64,000 nucleotides of DNA from Aestuariibius violaceus (GTDB lineage: Bacteria > Pseudomonadota > Alphaproteobacteria > Rhodobacterales > Rhodobacteraceae), in the NCBI RefSeq assembly GCF_040779325.2, contig NZ_JBFONT020000001.1, positions 1,054,001 to 1,118,000 on the forward strand, in the 5' to 3' direction. The notes under the pieces were generated by a model that worked only from the letters and a program-made list of their open reading frames with translations, had not been told where the DNA came from and did no database searches. Shown here one piece after another: positions 35,881 to 44,279 of the stretch. The position numbers and the translations under genes were made by a program. The first letter of the stretch is position 1, and the number at the start of each line of letters is the position of its first letter.

Positions 35881-36345
35881 CTAACGTTCAACCTCAGTCT
35901 GGGAGGTTTCGCCCAGCTCGGGCGAGCCGGAAACCGCAAGGCCCACCAATGGTTTCCGCATCAGCACCGCATCCACGCCGCCCGGATAATACCCGGCGCG
36001 AAGGCCCGTCTCGGCGTATCCCGCACGCGCATAAAGCGCGCGCGCCGCGCCGTTATCCGCTGCCACATCCAGAAACGCGGTCACCGCGCCCCGTCCGGCC
36101 GCCACATCCTCGAAGTCCGTCAGACATGCGCCCCCTACGCCGCGGCGGCGGAATATCGGGTCGACCGCCAGCGTCAGAAGCTCCACCTCATCCGCAGCAA
36201 TCCGTCCCAACGCGAAGCCGCTTTCACGCTCCACCACGAAGACCCCCGGCAGATCTAGCATCGCCGCGATCTCCCGCGCCGACCACCCGCGCCCCCGCGG
36301 GAAAGCAGCCGCATGCAGCAACGCCAGAGCCTCCACATCAGCCAT
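35881..36345 (-). CDS. rimI: Ribosomal protein S18-alanine N-acetyltransferase RimI (GNAT)
   Basis: A 154-residue GNAT acetyltransferase. It has the acetyl-CoA loop VDPIFRRRGVGGACL (R/QxxGxG/A, about 74-88), the downstream FLDVAADNGAARALYARAGYAETGLR, and a tyrosine-containing YYPGGVDAVLMRKP end. It overlaps tsaB by eight bases, the usual tsaB-rimI pairing, which supports the RimI call. RimI acetylates the N-terminal alanine of S18. The start MADVEAL was preferred over an adjoining TTG. Confidence 0.85.
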   Translation of the reverse strand: MADVEALALLHAAAFPRGRGWSAREIAAMLDLPGVFVVERESGFALGRIAADEVELLTLAVDPIFRRRGVGGACLTDFEDVAAGRGAVTAFLDVAADNGAARALYARAGYAETGLRAGYYPGGVDAVLMRKPLVGLAVSGSPELGETSQTEVER

Positions 36346-37012
36346 CAAGGATCACCGGAGCCGGATCCTTCGGCGGCGCCGCATCCGCGGGCCGGACATA
36401 CAGAGGGGCAGGGCGCGGGATGTCTTCTCCCGTTAAAGTCTTCTCAGCCGCAAGCTTTGATAGCTTCTCGATGCCACCTTCGGCCCATTCGACCTCGGCT
36501 TCGTGAGGTGAAAGATCGTTGTCTTGGGGTTTCTCTAACCAAGGCTCTCCTTGCGGCCTACCGAACTTAAAACGTTGACCGTAAAGACAGTCTTTTGGAG
36601 CCGCCAGATACACGTAGTCGCTCAACTGCCTGACTTGTGCTCGCTTCCTGGCTCGGGCTCCGGCCATTGAGTAGTCAATCGGCTCGTAGGCCACTTCGAA
36701 CGTCGACACTCCAACGGCAGGCACCCCTAGCCCCAAGGCCAAACCCCGTGCTGCGGACACCGCGATCCTTATGCCGGTAAAGTTCCCCGGCCCAATCCCG
36801 ACTCCGATGGCATCCAGTTCCTCCCAGACACTTCCGGTCTCAGCCAGAACCTCCTCAAGCAAGGGCATCAGCCGCTCTGCCTGCCCGCGCTTCATCTCTT
36901 CGAAGCGCTTGGAAACGATCTCTCCACCCCGAAGCAAAGCGGCCGCGCAATGCGCGGCCGATGTGTCGAAGGCGAGGATTGTCGGGTCAGGCGGCGACAG
37001 GGCGGACCTCAA
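36338..37012 (-). CDS. tsaB: tRNA threonylcarbamoyladenosine biosynthesis protein TsaB
   Basis: A 224-residue ASKHA-fold protein that scaffolds TsaD in t6A tRNA modification. The N-terminal half is clear: ILAFDTSAAHCAAALLRGGE, LMPLLEEVLAETG and IGVGIGPGNFTGIRIAVSAARGLALGLG. The middle and C-terminal part (from about residue 108) is unusual: where relatives have a DARRxEVY element this one reads YLAAPKDCLYGQRFKF, and the DNA is AT-richer there. It overlaps nfu upstream (26 bp) and rimI downstream. Confidence 0.88.
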   Translation of the reverse strand: MRSALSPPDPTILAFDTSAAHCAAALLRGGEIVSKRFEEMKRGQAERLMPLLEEVLAETGSVWEELDAIGVGIGPGNFTGIRIAVSAARGLALGLGVPAVGVSTFEVAYEPIDYSMAGARARKRAQVRQLSDYVYLAAPKDCLYGQRFKFGRPQGEPWLEKPQDNDLSPHEAEVEWAEGGIEKLSKLAAEKTLTGEDIPRPAPLYVRPADAAPPKDPAPVILDG

Positions 37013-37544
37013 GCACTTCCGGGATGTAGTGCCGCAGCAGGTTCTCGATCCCCATCTTCAGCGTCAGCGTCGAAGACGGGCACCCGGCGCAGGCGCCCTG
37101 CATGTGCAGGTAGACAATCCCGCGGTCGAAGCCGTGGAACGTGATGTCCCCGCCATCCTGCGCCACCGCGGGCCGCACGCGCGTGTCGAGCAGCTCCTTG
37201 ATCTGGCCCACGATCTCTGCGTCTTCGCCGGTATGCTCGGCGTGGCCCGAGGCGCGCTCGCCCTCAATCACCGGCTGGCCGGACTGGTAGTGTTCCATGA
37301 TCGCGCCAAGGATCGCCGGTTTGATGTGGTCCCACTCAACCCCTTCGGCCTTGGTGACCGTCACGAAATCGTTGCCGAGGAACACGCCTGTCACGCCATC
37401 CACTGCAAAGATCCGCTGCGCCAGCGGCGAGGGGCCGGCACTGTCCGGCGTCGGGAAATCCGCGGTTCCCGCATCGAGCACGGACTGGCCCGGCAGAAAC
37501 TTCAGCGTCGCCGGATTCGGGGTCGATTCGGTCTGGATGAACAT
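36987..37544 (-). CDS. NifU-family iron-sulfur carrier (Nfu type)
   Basis: A 185-residue Nfu protein. The N-terminal Nfu_N domain starts MFIQTESTPNPATLKFLPG and includes VTGVFLGNDFVTVTK. The C-terminal NifU-like domain (from about residue 105) has VAQDGGDITFHGFDRGIVYLHMQGACAGCPSSTLTLK, with the CxxC pair that holds a [4Fe-4S] cluster for delivery to target enzymes. It has the eukaryote-like layout common in alphaproteobacteria. It is first in a tight nfu-tsaB-rimI unit. The many Fe-S clients here include SdhB. Confidence 0.93.
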   Translation of the reverse strand: MFIQTESTPNPATLKFLPGQSVLDAGTADFPTPDSAGPSPLAQRIFAVDGVTGVFLGNDFVTVTKAEGVEWDHIKPAILGAIMEHYQSGQPVIEGERASGHAEHTGEDAEIVGQIKELLDTRVRPAVAQDGGDITFHGFDRGIVYLHMQGACAGCPSSTLTLKMGIENLLRHYIPEVLEVRPVAA

Positions 37545-37626
37545 GTTCTGGATCTCCGGAAAGCGGTCTACGGAATATGCGGATCCTGCGGGCGCGTGTC
37601 AACTCTTTGGAACGATTCTAAATGGA

Positions 37627-38478
37627 CTAGCCAGCCTGCTCCAGGAGAGCCGCGCAAGGGTCGCTCCTCTCTGGCGCGTCCGCATCCAGAACGATGTTGA
37701 AGGGTCCAAGCGGCGCTTCCCCGCCCTCTCCTTGCCCGATGGCGACGACACGTGCATCGGCGGCCTGCGCCAAAGCGAAAGGCACCCCCCAATCATTGCG
37801 TGCGTGGCCGTTGCCGGTGATCAGAACCACCGGGGCACCAAAAGCCTCCAACGCCTCCAGCGTCCGCGCCGCAAAGATCACGTCGCGCTGCCGCTGCAGA
37901 TCGACCATGAGCGGCAGCCGTGCCTCCGGCATCACCCCGCAATGGGCTTCCGCCTGCAAAGCCTCGCGCGCGGCCTGCTGCTCCTCGGGCAGCGGACCCG
38001 GCCAGCCAAACCGGGCGGCATCCTCCGGCACCCCGGCCATCTGGGGTGGATCGACATCGCGGTTCAACCCGTGCGGCCCGGTCCCGACGATCCGCGCCTC
38101 GGGCGCCGCGGCCATAATCGGTGCGTAATACGCGATATCGGGCCACCCGGACCGCTCCCAGTCAAGCAGCGGGCCAAGAACGTCCGCCTCCCGCACGGTG
38201 TCTGGCTCGATACGCGCGGCCTGATCGTCCGACAGCATCTCGAAGATGACTGCCGTCGGTTGCAGGGCCGCGACGATTTCAGCCTGGATCCGGTGATGCT
38301 CCGGATTGTCGTGATACTCGCCGATGATCACGATCTCGGCCTCACGCGCCATTTCGACCGCATCGGCAACATCATCCGCCGCCGCGGCAGAGCCGATCGC
38401 AGGCCAGACCGCAACAAAAAAGGCGCGCAACCCGTTCAATCGCACGCCTTTAAGTCTGCCTTGTCCGGAAGGTGTCAT
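37627..38478 (-). CDS. ChaN-family haem-related protein
   Basis: A 283-residue protein with the ChaN/EreA-like signature VIIGEYHDNPEHHRIQ (about 50-65) and a paired VLITGNGHARNDWGVPFAL near the C-terminus. These are the conserved His/Glu residues thought to bind iron or haem. The N-terminus has a hydrophobic stretch (LRAFFVAVWPAIGSAAAADD) that looks like an export signal after an internal GTG, so the mature protein is probably periplasmic. The ATG used here overlaps the rpoH stop (ATGA), linking it to the stress sigma factor operon. Confidence 0.8.
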   Translation of the reverse strand: MTPSGQGRLKGVRLNGLRAFFVAVWPAIGSAAAADDVADAVEMAREAEIVIIGEYHDNPEHHRIQAEIVAALQPTAVIFEMLSDDQAARIEPDTVREADVLGPLLDWERSGWPDIAYYAPIMAAAPEARIVGTGPHGLNRDVDPPQMAGVPEDAARFGWPGPLPEEQQAAREALQAEAHCGVMPEARLPLMVDLQRQRDVIFAARTLEALEAFGAPVVLITGNGHARNDWGVPFALAQAADARVVAIGQGEGGEAPLGPFNIVLDADAPERSDPCAALLEQAG

Positions 38479-39353
38479 GCGAAGAAGTGATGCACCTCAC
38501 GCGATTGCCCCTCAAGGCTCTTCCGCATCTTCCCGAAGGCGGCCGCCTCCAGCTGCCGCACACGCTCTTTCGAAAGGCCCAGCTCGTTGCCAAGGCTCTC
38601 AAGCGTTCGCGGCTCTTCCCGCAGCTTCCGTTCACGAACGATGAACTGCTCACGATCATTCAGCGCCGAAAGGGCCGCGACCAGCCAATCGCGCAGACAA
38701 TCCGTATCGTGCCGGTTCTCCACCGTCTCGGCCGCCTGCTCGCTGTCATCCTCAAGCGTATCGATCCACTCGCGCCCTTCGTCCTCGACCGACTGCGTCG
38801 CATTCAGCGAATAGTCAGATCCCGACAAGCGCCCTTCCATCATCTCGACATCATGCAGCGGCACGCCCACTTCGCTCGCGATCATCTGGCGCAACTGATG
38901 CCGGTCAAGGTTCTCTCCGGACGAGGCCGCCTCCCGCTCAAGCCGCGCCTGCACCCGGCGCATATTGAAGAACAGCGACTTCTGGGAAGAGGTCGATCCG
39001 GTCCGAACCATTGACCAGTTACGCATCACGTAATCCTGGATCGATGCCTTGATCCACCAGACGGCATAGGTCGAAAAGCGCACCCCGCGATCGGGGTCGA
39101 ACTTGTCGGCCGCCTTCATGAGCCCGAGAGACGCTTCTTGGATCAGGTCGTTCATCGGCGCCCCGTAGCGCTTGAACTTCGCCGCCATGGAAATCGCGAG
39201 GCGCATATAGGCGGTGATCAGACGATGCAGCGACTTTTCGCAGCGCTCGTCCCGCCAGGCATAGGCGAGGCGCAACTCCGTTTCGGCATCCAAGAGTTCG
39301 GCCTTCATGGCCCGGCGAGAGAGGGATTGATCGTAAGATCCGTCTAGGGCCAT
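38475..39353 (-). CDS. rpoH: RNA polymerase sigma-32 factor (RpoH, probably RpoHII)
   Basis: A 292-residue sigma-70-family factor. Region 2 reads NDLIQEASLGLMKAADKFDPDRGVRFSTYAVWWIKASIQDYVM, the RpoH box is QKSLFFNMRRV, and region 4.2 is TLESLGNELGLSKERVRQLE. Rhodobacter has RpoHI for heat and RpoHII for singlet oxygen; an RpoE-type promoter upstream (TGATCC-N18-TAACA) points to RpoHII. AGGAGA precedes the ATG. It is followed without a gap by chaN, which could help handle iron or haem during oxidative stress. Confidence 0.9.
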   Translation of the reverse strand: MALDGSYDQSLSRRAMKAELLDAETELRLAYAWRDERCEKSLHRLITAYMRLAISMAAKFKRYGAPMNDLIQEASLGLMKAADKFDPDRGVRFSTYAVWWIKASIQDYVMRNWSMVRTGSTSSQKSLFFNMRRVQARLEREAASSGENLDRHQLRQMIASEVGVPLHDVEMMEGRLSGSDYSLNATQSVEDEGREWIDTLEDDSEQAAETVENRHDTDCLRDWLVAALSALNDREQFIVRERKLREEPRTLESLGNELGLSKERVRQLEAAAFGKMRKSLEGQSREVHHFFA

Positions 39354-39408
39354 TGCGCTCTCCTAAGTGTATGCCGATCGGCAGCGTCTGTTTTCTGCGA
39401 CATGGCTG

Positions 39409-39437
39409 TGTTACGGGGATCAAACGTCGCTGGATCA
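39409..39437 (-). promoter_or_regulatory. RpoE-type promoter of rpoH
   Basis: On the minus strand TGATCC (39437-39432), an 18-base spacer and TAACA (39413-39409) match the Rhodobacter RpoE consensus TGATCC-N18-TAAGA with one mismatch. Transcription would begin about 50 bases before the rpoH ATG. Confidence 0.6.
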
Positions 39438-39451
39438 ATAAAGTTGCGCGC

Positions 39452-39982
39452 ATGGCGTTGAAAACGACATCCCTGGTTCTAGGTGGCGCTTCTTCCGGTA
39501 AGTCTCTGTTCGCGGAACGTCTTGTCATAGTTGAAGATTTGCCGCGGATTTACATCGCGACGGCGCAGGCTTTTGACGATGACATGTCCGTGAAGATCGC
39601 ACGTCACAGGACACGCCGGGGGAATGACTGGCAGACGATCGAGGCGCCGGAGGACCTCCCGGGTGCTCTCGGAACGGCCCCCCCAGCGGCACCTGTCCTG
39701 ATCGACTGCCTCACACTCTGGCTGACCAATCTCCTCCTCGGCGGGCATGACATAGCGCCCCGCCTTGAGGCATTGCTGGATGCGCTTTCGGATCGCAACG
39801 GACCGGTGACCATCGTCAGCAATGACGTCAGCGGCGGGGTGATCCCCGAAACTTCACTCGGGCGGCAATTCCAGCGCATCCAGGGAGAGACCAATCAACG
39901 CGTGGCGGCCATGGCCGATCTCGTCGTTCTGGTGACCGCGGGCCTGCCGCTCGTGCTCAAGGGCGAGCTGCCGATCAAATGA
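39452..39982 (+). CDS. cobU: Adenosylcobinamide kinase / adenosylcobinamide-phosphate guanylyltransferase
   Basis: A 176-residue CobU/CobP. It has the P-loop LVLGGASSGKSLFAE (about 8-22), the guanylylated-His region KIARHRTRRGNDWQTIEAP, and LIDCLTLWLTNLLL followed by VSNDVSGGVIPETSLGRQFQ. It phosphorylates and guanylylates adenosylcobinamide in late B12 assembly. The ATG (MALKTTSLVLGG) was chosen from the family N-terminus; its ribosome-binding site is weak. Its stop overlaps the next gene by four bases. B12 produced here would serve the cobalamin-dependent ethylmalonyl-CoA mutase. Confidence 0.93.
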   Translation: MALKTTSLVLGGASSGKSLFAERLVIVEDLPRIYIATAQAFDDDMSVKIARHRTRRGNDWQTIEAPEDLPGALGTAPPAAPVLIDCLTLWLTNLLLGGHDIAPRLEALLDALSDRNGPVTIVSNDVSGGVIPETSLGRQFQRIQGETNQRVAAMADLVVLVTAGLPLVLKGELPIK

Positions 39983-40557
39983 CCAAACGCCTCTGGCTGA
40001 TCCGGCACGGGCCTACCCATGCCAAGACGATGGTCGGCTGGACCGATCTCGCCGCCGATCTCTCCGACACCGCCGCGCTGAACCGCCTCGGCGACGCGCT
40101 TCCTTCGTCCGCCCATATGATCTCGTCCGATCTCTCCCGCGCCAAGTCGACGGCAGACAGCATCCCCGCAGGCCGCCTCCGCCTGCCGCATGATCCCAAC
40201 CTGCGGGAACTGCATTTCGGCGCTTGGGAGGATCGCACCTTCGCCGATATCGATGCAGAGACCCCGGACCACCTGCGCGCGTTCTGGGAAACGCCGGGCC
40301 CCATCGCCCCTCCGGATGGCGAAAGCTGGAACGACCTGCGGGCACGAACTGACACCGCCATCGACCAGCTCATCGCAGAGGGTCCCGAAGACATCGCAAT
40401 CGTCTGCCATTTCGGCCCCGTCCTCACCCAGATCCAGCGCGCCCTCGACCTCGACGCCGTCGCCGCCTTCCGCATCCGCATCGACCCGCTCTCGCTCACA
40501 ATCATCGAACGGCACGAGGGCGCCTGGTCCGTCCGCGGCATCAACTGGCGCCCCTGA
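39979..40557 (+). CDS. Histidine phosphatase family protein (CobC-like)
   Basis: A 192-residue phosphoglycerate-mutase-like phosphatase. The catalytic LIRHGPT (about 7-13) is followed by SSDLSRAKSTAD, LRELHFGAWEDR with the catalytic Glu region, and a second His in IAIVCHFGPV. Translational coupling to cobU (ATGA) suggests alpha-ribazole-5'-phosphate phosphatase (CobC) in B12 synthesis. The fold alone does not prove the substrate. Confidence 0.82.
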   Translation: MTKRLWLIRHGPTHAKTMVGWTDLAADLSDTAALNRLGDALPSSAHMISSDLSRAKSTADSIPAGRLRLPHDPNLRELHFGAWEDRTFADIDAETPDHLRAFWETPGPIAPPDGESWNDLRARTDTAIDQLIAEGPEDIAIVCHFGPVLTQIQRALDLDAVAAFRIRIDPLSLTIIERHEGAWSVRGINWRP

Positions 40558-40633
40558 GACCATCGAAAACCGTGCGCCACCCCATCACGAGAATTCGTTG
40601 GCCTCGCGCCACTCCTCCGGCGAAAACCGCTGC

Positions 40634-41308
40634 ATGACCCATCGCCTGATCCTCGGCGACCGCGCCTATTCCAGCTGGTCGCTCCGCGCCGCCCTTCTCG
40701 TCGACCGCTTCGATCTGCCGGTCGAAACCGACTTCATCTCGTTCCTTGGCAAGTCGGTGGCCGAGCAGCTTACCGACACGCCTCCCGCGCGAACCGTGCC
40801 GACCCTCGTCCTCGATGATGGGTCCGTCGTCTGGGACTCGCTCGCCGTCGCCGAAACCCTCGCCGACCTGTTCCCCGACGCCGGCCTCTGGCCTGCGGGG
40901 ATCTCTGAGCGCGCCACCGCTCGCGCGCTCGCGTCCGAGATGCATTCCGGTTTCGCCGCGCTCCGCACCATGTGCCCGATGAACCTGCGCGTCGCCTATC
41001 GCGACTGGGATCCGGGTCTCGAGGTCGCCGAAGACCTCCGCCGGATCGACGTGATCTGGGACCATGCCCTCACCCGCTCCGGCGGCCCCTGGCTGTGCGG
41101 CGACTACTCCATCGCCGATGCCTTCTTCGCCCCGGTCGCCGCGCGGATCGCAGGCTACGGCCTCTCCATTTCCGATAGCGCGTCATCCTACGTCGCCGCC
41201 CACCTTGCCGAGCCCACCTTTCGCGCCTGGCGGGCCAAGTCCCTGACCGACGGTCCCGATCTGCCGCAATATGTCCGCGACTACCCGCAAACCGACTGGC
41301 CCGGCTGA
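40634..41308 (+). CDS. Glutathione S-transferase family protein
   Basis: A 224-residue GST. The thioredoxin-like N-terminal domain begins RLILGDRAYSSWSLRAALLV, with SSWS as the likely glutathione-activating Ser region. The cis-Pro segment is RTVPTLVLDDGSVVWDSLAVAETLAD, and the all-helical C-terminal domain ends with CGDYSIADAFFAPVAARI. The pattern fits the maleylacetoacetate-isomerase/YfcF-like group. Earlier in-frame starts overlap the phosphatase gene. The substrate is unknown. Confidence 0.86.
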   Translation: MTHRLILGDRAYSSWSLRAALLVDRFDLPVETDFISFLGKSVAEQLTDTPPARTVPTLVLDDGSVVWDSLAVAETLADLFPDAGLWPAGISERATARALASEMHSGFAALRTMCPMNLRVAYRDWDPGLEVAEDLRRIDVIWDHALTRSGGPWLCGDYSIADAFFAPVAARIAGYGLSISDSASSYVAAHLAEPTFRAWRAKSLTDGPDLPQYVRDYPQTDWPG

Positions 41309-41315
41309 TCTGCCC

Positions 41316-41330
41316 TTAACCCTTCGCTAA
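41316..41330. promoter_or_regulatory. CtrA-type box upstream of comM
   Basis: TTAACCCTTCGCTAACC is TTAA-N7-CTAAC, one mismatch from the CtrA consensus, about 45-60 bases before the comM start. CtrA is known to drive competence genes needed for gene-transfer-agent uptake in Rhodobacter. Confidence 0.5.
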
Positions 41331-41376
41331 CCACGAGCCGTCTATTCCTGCTTCCCGGGGCAGAAGGAGGATCGGG

Positions 41377-42888
41377 ATGACTGCGCTGGCCTATACGGTG
41401 GCGTTCGAAGGGGTCGAGGCACGCCTGGTCGAGGTGCAATGCGCCGTCACGCCGGGCATGCCCGCCTTCTCGATCGTTGGCCTGCCGAACAAGGCCGTGA
41501 CCGAGGCGAAGGAACGGGTCCGCGCCGCGCTCACCGCGATGAACCTCGCCCTGCCTTCCAAGCGGATCACGGTCAACCTCTCCCCCGCCGACCTGCCCAA
41601 GGAAGGCTCCCATTTCGACCTGCCCATCGCCCTCGCGCTTCTCGCCGCCATCGATGTCCTGCCCCGCGATACCATCGCCCAGACCGTCGCGCTGGGAGAG
41701 CTCTCGCTCAACGGCACCCTCGTCCCCGTCATCGGCGCGCTCCCCTCTGCGATGACGGCGGCCGAAGAAGACCGAACGCTCCTCTGCCCAAAAGATTGCG
41801 GGCCCGAGGCCGCTTGGGTCGGCGCCTGCGCCGTCATCGGCGCCGCATCCCTCTCGGAAGTCGTCCAGCACTTCACCGGCCAAAACGTCCTCTCGCCCGC
41901 TGAACCGGGCGAGGTCATGCCGACCTCCGGCGGGCCCGACATGCGCGACGTGAAGGGGCAGGAACGCGCCAAGCGCGCCCTCGAAATCGCCGCGGCCGGG
42001 CGCCACCACGCGTTGATGATCGGCACCCCCGGCTCCGGCAAGTCGATGATGGCCAAGCGCCTGCCGGGGATCCTGCCGCCGCTCACCGCCCCCGAGGCGC
42101 TCGAGACATCGATGGTCCACTCCCTCGCCGGTCTCCTCAGCGGTGGCGGCATCAACCGCGCGCGGCCCTTCCGCGATCCGCATCATACGGCAAGCCAGGC
42201 CGCGATCATCGGTGGCGGCAAGGGGGCCAAGCCGGGAGAGATCTCGCTGGCCCATAACGGCGTCCTCTTCCTCGACGAATTCCCCGAATTCCCCCGCCAG
42301 GTCCTCGAAACGCTCCGCCAGCCGATCGAGACGGGCGAGGTTATGGTCGCCCGCGCCAACGCCCACATCCATTACCCTTGCCGGTTCATGCTAATCGCCG
42401 CCGCCAACCCCTGCCGTTGCGGCTATCTGAGCGATCCGGCCCGCGCCTGCGCCCGCGTCCCGGCTTGTGGAGAGGACTATCTCGGCCGCATCTCCGGCCC
42501 TCTGATGGACCGCTTCGACCTGCGCGTCGATGTCCCGCCCGTCGCCTTCACCGACCTCGACCTGCCCGAAGATGGCGAGACCTCGGCCACAATCGCCGAA
42601 CGGGTCGCCGCCGCCCGCCAGGTACAGTTCGCCCGCTACATCGACATGACCGGCGTCCGCGTCAACGCCGATCTGGAAGGCGCCGCCCTAGACGAGGCCG
42701 CCGCCCCCGACAGCGAAGGCCGCGAACTTCTCAGTCGCGTGGCCGAACGTTTCGGTCTCTCCGCCCGCGGCTACCACAGGGTGCTCCGCGTCGCGCGCAC
42801 CGTCGCTGATCTCGATGGTTCCCAAACTGTGCGCCGCCCCCATGTGGCCGAAGCGGTCAGCTTCCGCGTCACCGGCGCAGAGCCGTAA
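41377..42888 (+). CDS. comM: YifB/ComM family Mg-chelatase-like AAA+ ATPase
   Basis: A 503-residue protein with an N-terminal Lon-like domain (VEVQCAVTPGMPAFSIVGLPNKAVTEAKERVRAAL) and an AAA+ core. Walker A is MIGTPGSGKSMMAKRLPG (about 213-230), Walker B is NGVLFLDEFPEF and sensor I is LIAAANPCRCGY; a Mg-chelatase C-terminal domain follows. ComM is a hexameric branch-migration helicase that speeds integration of incoming DNA during transformation. The upstream CtrA-like box suggests it belongs to the competence/GTA recipient regulon. It is convergent with gshB, three bases apart. Confidence 0.92.
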   Translation: MTALAYTVAFEGVEARLVEVQCAVTPGMPAFSIVGLPNKAVTEAKERVRAALTAMNLALPSKRITVNLSPADLPKEGSHFDLPIALALLAAIDVLPRDTIAQTVALGELSLNGTLVPVIGALPSAMTAAEEDRTLLCPKDCGPEAAWVGACAVIGAASLSEVVQHFTGQNVLSPAEPGEVMPTSGGPDMRDVKGQERAKRALEIAAAGRHHALMIGTPGSGKSMMAKRLPGILPPLTAPEALETSMVHSLAGLLSGGGINRARPFRDPHHTASQAAIIGGGKGAKPGEISLAHNGVLFLDEFPEFPRQVLETLRQPIETGEVMVARANAHIHYPCRFMLIAAANPCRCGYLSDPARACARVPACGEDYLGRISGPLMDRFDLRVDVPPVAFTDLDLPEDGETSATIAERVAAARQVQFARYIDMTGVRVNADLEGAALDEAAAPDSEGRELLSRVAERFGLSARGYHRVLRVARTVADLDGSQTVRRPHVAEAVSFRVTGAEP

Positions 42889-42890
42889 GT

Positions 42891-43826
42891 TTAGCCAAGC
42901 CGCGCCTCAACCGCGTCCCAGATCTTCGCGGCGATGTTGACGTTGTCGAACCGCTCCAGTTCCTGAATGCCGGTGGGCGACGTCAAGTTGATCTCGGTCA
43001 GCCAGCCGCCGATCACGTCGATCCCGACGAAGACCTGTCCCTTCTCCTTCAGAAGCGGCCCGATCGCCGCGCAGATCTCCCGGTCACGGTCGGTGAGCGT
43101 GCTGGACTCGGCCCGCCCGCCCACATGCATGTTCGACCGCGTCTCGCCCTTCTGCGGTACCCGGTTGATCGCGCCAACCGGCGCGCCGTCGACCAGGATC
43201 ACGCGTTTGTCGCCCTGCGTCACGTCCGGCAGAAATTTCTGAACGATCAGAGGCTCCCGGCTCAGCCCGCTGAACATCTCGTGCAGCGAGGCGAGGTTTC
43301 CGTCCGTGCTCGACAGTTTGAACACGCCGGCCCCGCCATTGCCGTAAAGCGGCTTGAGGATGATATCCCCGTGCCGGTCCCGGAATTCCCTCAGCGTGCC
43401 GAGGTCCCGCGCGATGGTCGTCGGGGGGATGAGGTCGGGAAAATCCAACACCAGAAGCTTCTCGGGGTAGTTGCGGACCCAGAACGGATCGTTGACGACA
43501 AGCGTTTCCGCCCGGTCCAGCAAATGGGTCGTCGTGATATAGCCCATATCGAACGGCGGGTCCTGTCGCAGCCAGACCACATCAAAGTCCGATAACGGCC
43601 TGCGCGTCTCGTCCCCGAAAGAGGCATGGTTGCCGCGCTCCCGCCGTACCGTTACCTCCCGCCCCCGCGCCGCGACGACCCCTTCCTCGAAGGCCAGTTG
43701 GTCGGGTGTATAGACGAACAGCCAATGCCCCCGCGCCTGCGCCTCCTCGGCCAGCCGAAAGGTGCTGTCCGCGTCGATATCGACCCCTTCGATCGGGTCC
43801 ATCTGAAAGGCGATTTCAAGGGCCAT
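42891..43826 (-). CDS. gshB: Glutathione synthase
   Basis: A 311-residue ATP-grasp ligase joining gamma-glutamylcysteine and glycine. The N-terminus ALEIAFQMDPIEGVDIDADSTF is typical of GshB. ATP-grasp elements follow: DIILKPLYGNGGAGVFKL, REPLIVQKFLPDVTQGDKRVILVDG, and VFVGIDVIGGWLTEINLTSPTG with the metal-binding Glu and Asn. Length is normal. The neighbours yraN and rsmI lie upstream on the same strand. A gamma-glutamylcyclotransferase (58976) and a GST (40634) give further glutathione use in the window. Confidence 0.95.
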   Translation of the reverse strand: MALEIAFQMDPIEGVDIDADSTFRLAEEAQARGHWLFVYTPDQLAFEEGVVAARGREVTVRRERGNHASFGDETRRPLSDFDVVWLRQDPPFDMGYITTTHLLDRAETLVVNDPFWVRNYPEKLLVLDFPDLIPPTTIARDLGTLREFRDRHGDIILKPLYGNGGAGVFKLSSTDGNLASLHEMFSGLSREPLIVQKFLPDVTQGDKRVILVDGAPVGAINRVPQKGETRSNMHVGGRAESSTLTDRDREICAAIGPLLKEKGQVFVGIDVIGGWLTEINLTSPTGIQELERFDNVNIAAKIWDAVEARLG

Positions 43827-43893
43827 CGGCGCGCTCCATCCTCGGGTCGATCCGCCCTAGATGGCCCAGCCGCGCGGGCGTGACAATGGCCGC

Positions 43894-44256
43894 TCAAGCC
43901 TCGCCGAAGGCGTTTTCCAGGATCCGCACGTCGCCGATCCCGTTCATCAATGCCACGTCGAACCGCATATCGGTCAGAAGGCCGCGCGGTTCGCCCGCCG
44001 CAAACTCCTCCGCTGTCGCGCAGATCCGGTTCATCTGCTTCCGGTTCAGCCGTTCCGCTGCCTTGCCGAAGCTGCGGCTCTTCTTCACCTCGACGAAGAT
44101 CAGGCCATCGTCCACTGGATCGCGCAAAACGATATCGATTTCGCCGACACTCCCGCGCCAGCGCCGGGCCGCCACCTCGCACCCCTTCCGGCGGTACCGA
44201 TCGACGACACTCTCCTCAGCCGCGAAGCCGGCCGCAAAAGACACTTTCCCACTCAT
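43894..44256 (-). CDS. yraN: YraN family (UPF0102) nuclease-like protein
   Basis: A 120-residue protein with a restriction-endonuclease-like fold. The signature is EESVVDRYRRKGCEVAARRWRGSVGEIDIVLRD followed by LIFVEVKKSR, with the Glu, Asp, and Glu-x-Lys residues typical of a nuclease core. Its role is unknown though it is almost universal. GGAGTGAG precedes the ATG. It lies between rsmI and gshB, matching the widespread rsmI-lpoA-yraN neighbourhood. Confidence 0.9.
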   Translation of the reverse strand: MSGKVSFAAGFAAEESVVDRYRRKGCEVAARRWRGSVGEIDIVLRDPVDDGLIFVEVKKSRSFGKAAERLNRKQMNRICATAEEFAAGEPRGLLTDMRFDVALMNGIGDVRILENAFGEA

Positions 44257-44279
44257 CACTCACTCCAACTCAAGTCACA

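Noticed and set aside
36420..36720. A frameshift in tsaB
   Set aside because: The reading frame stays open across the unusual region and the expected length and overlaps with rimI and nfu are kept, so divergence rather than a frameshift is the better reading.
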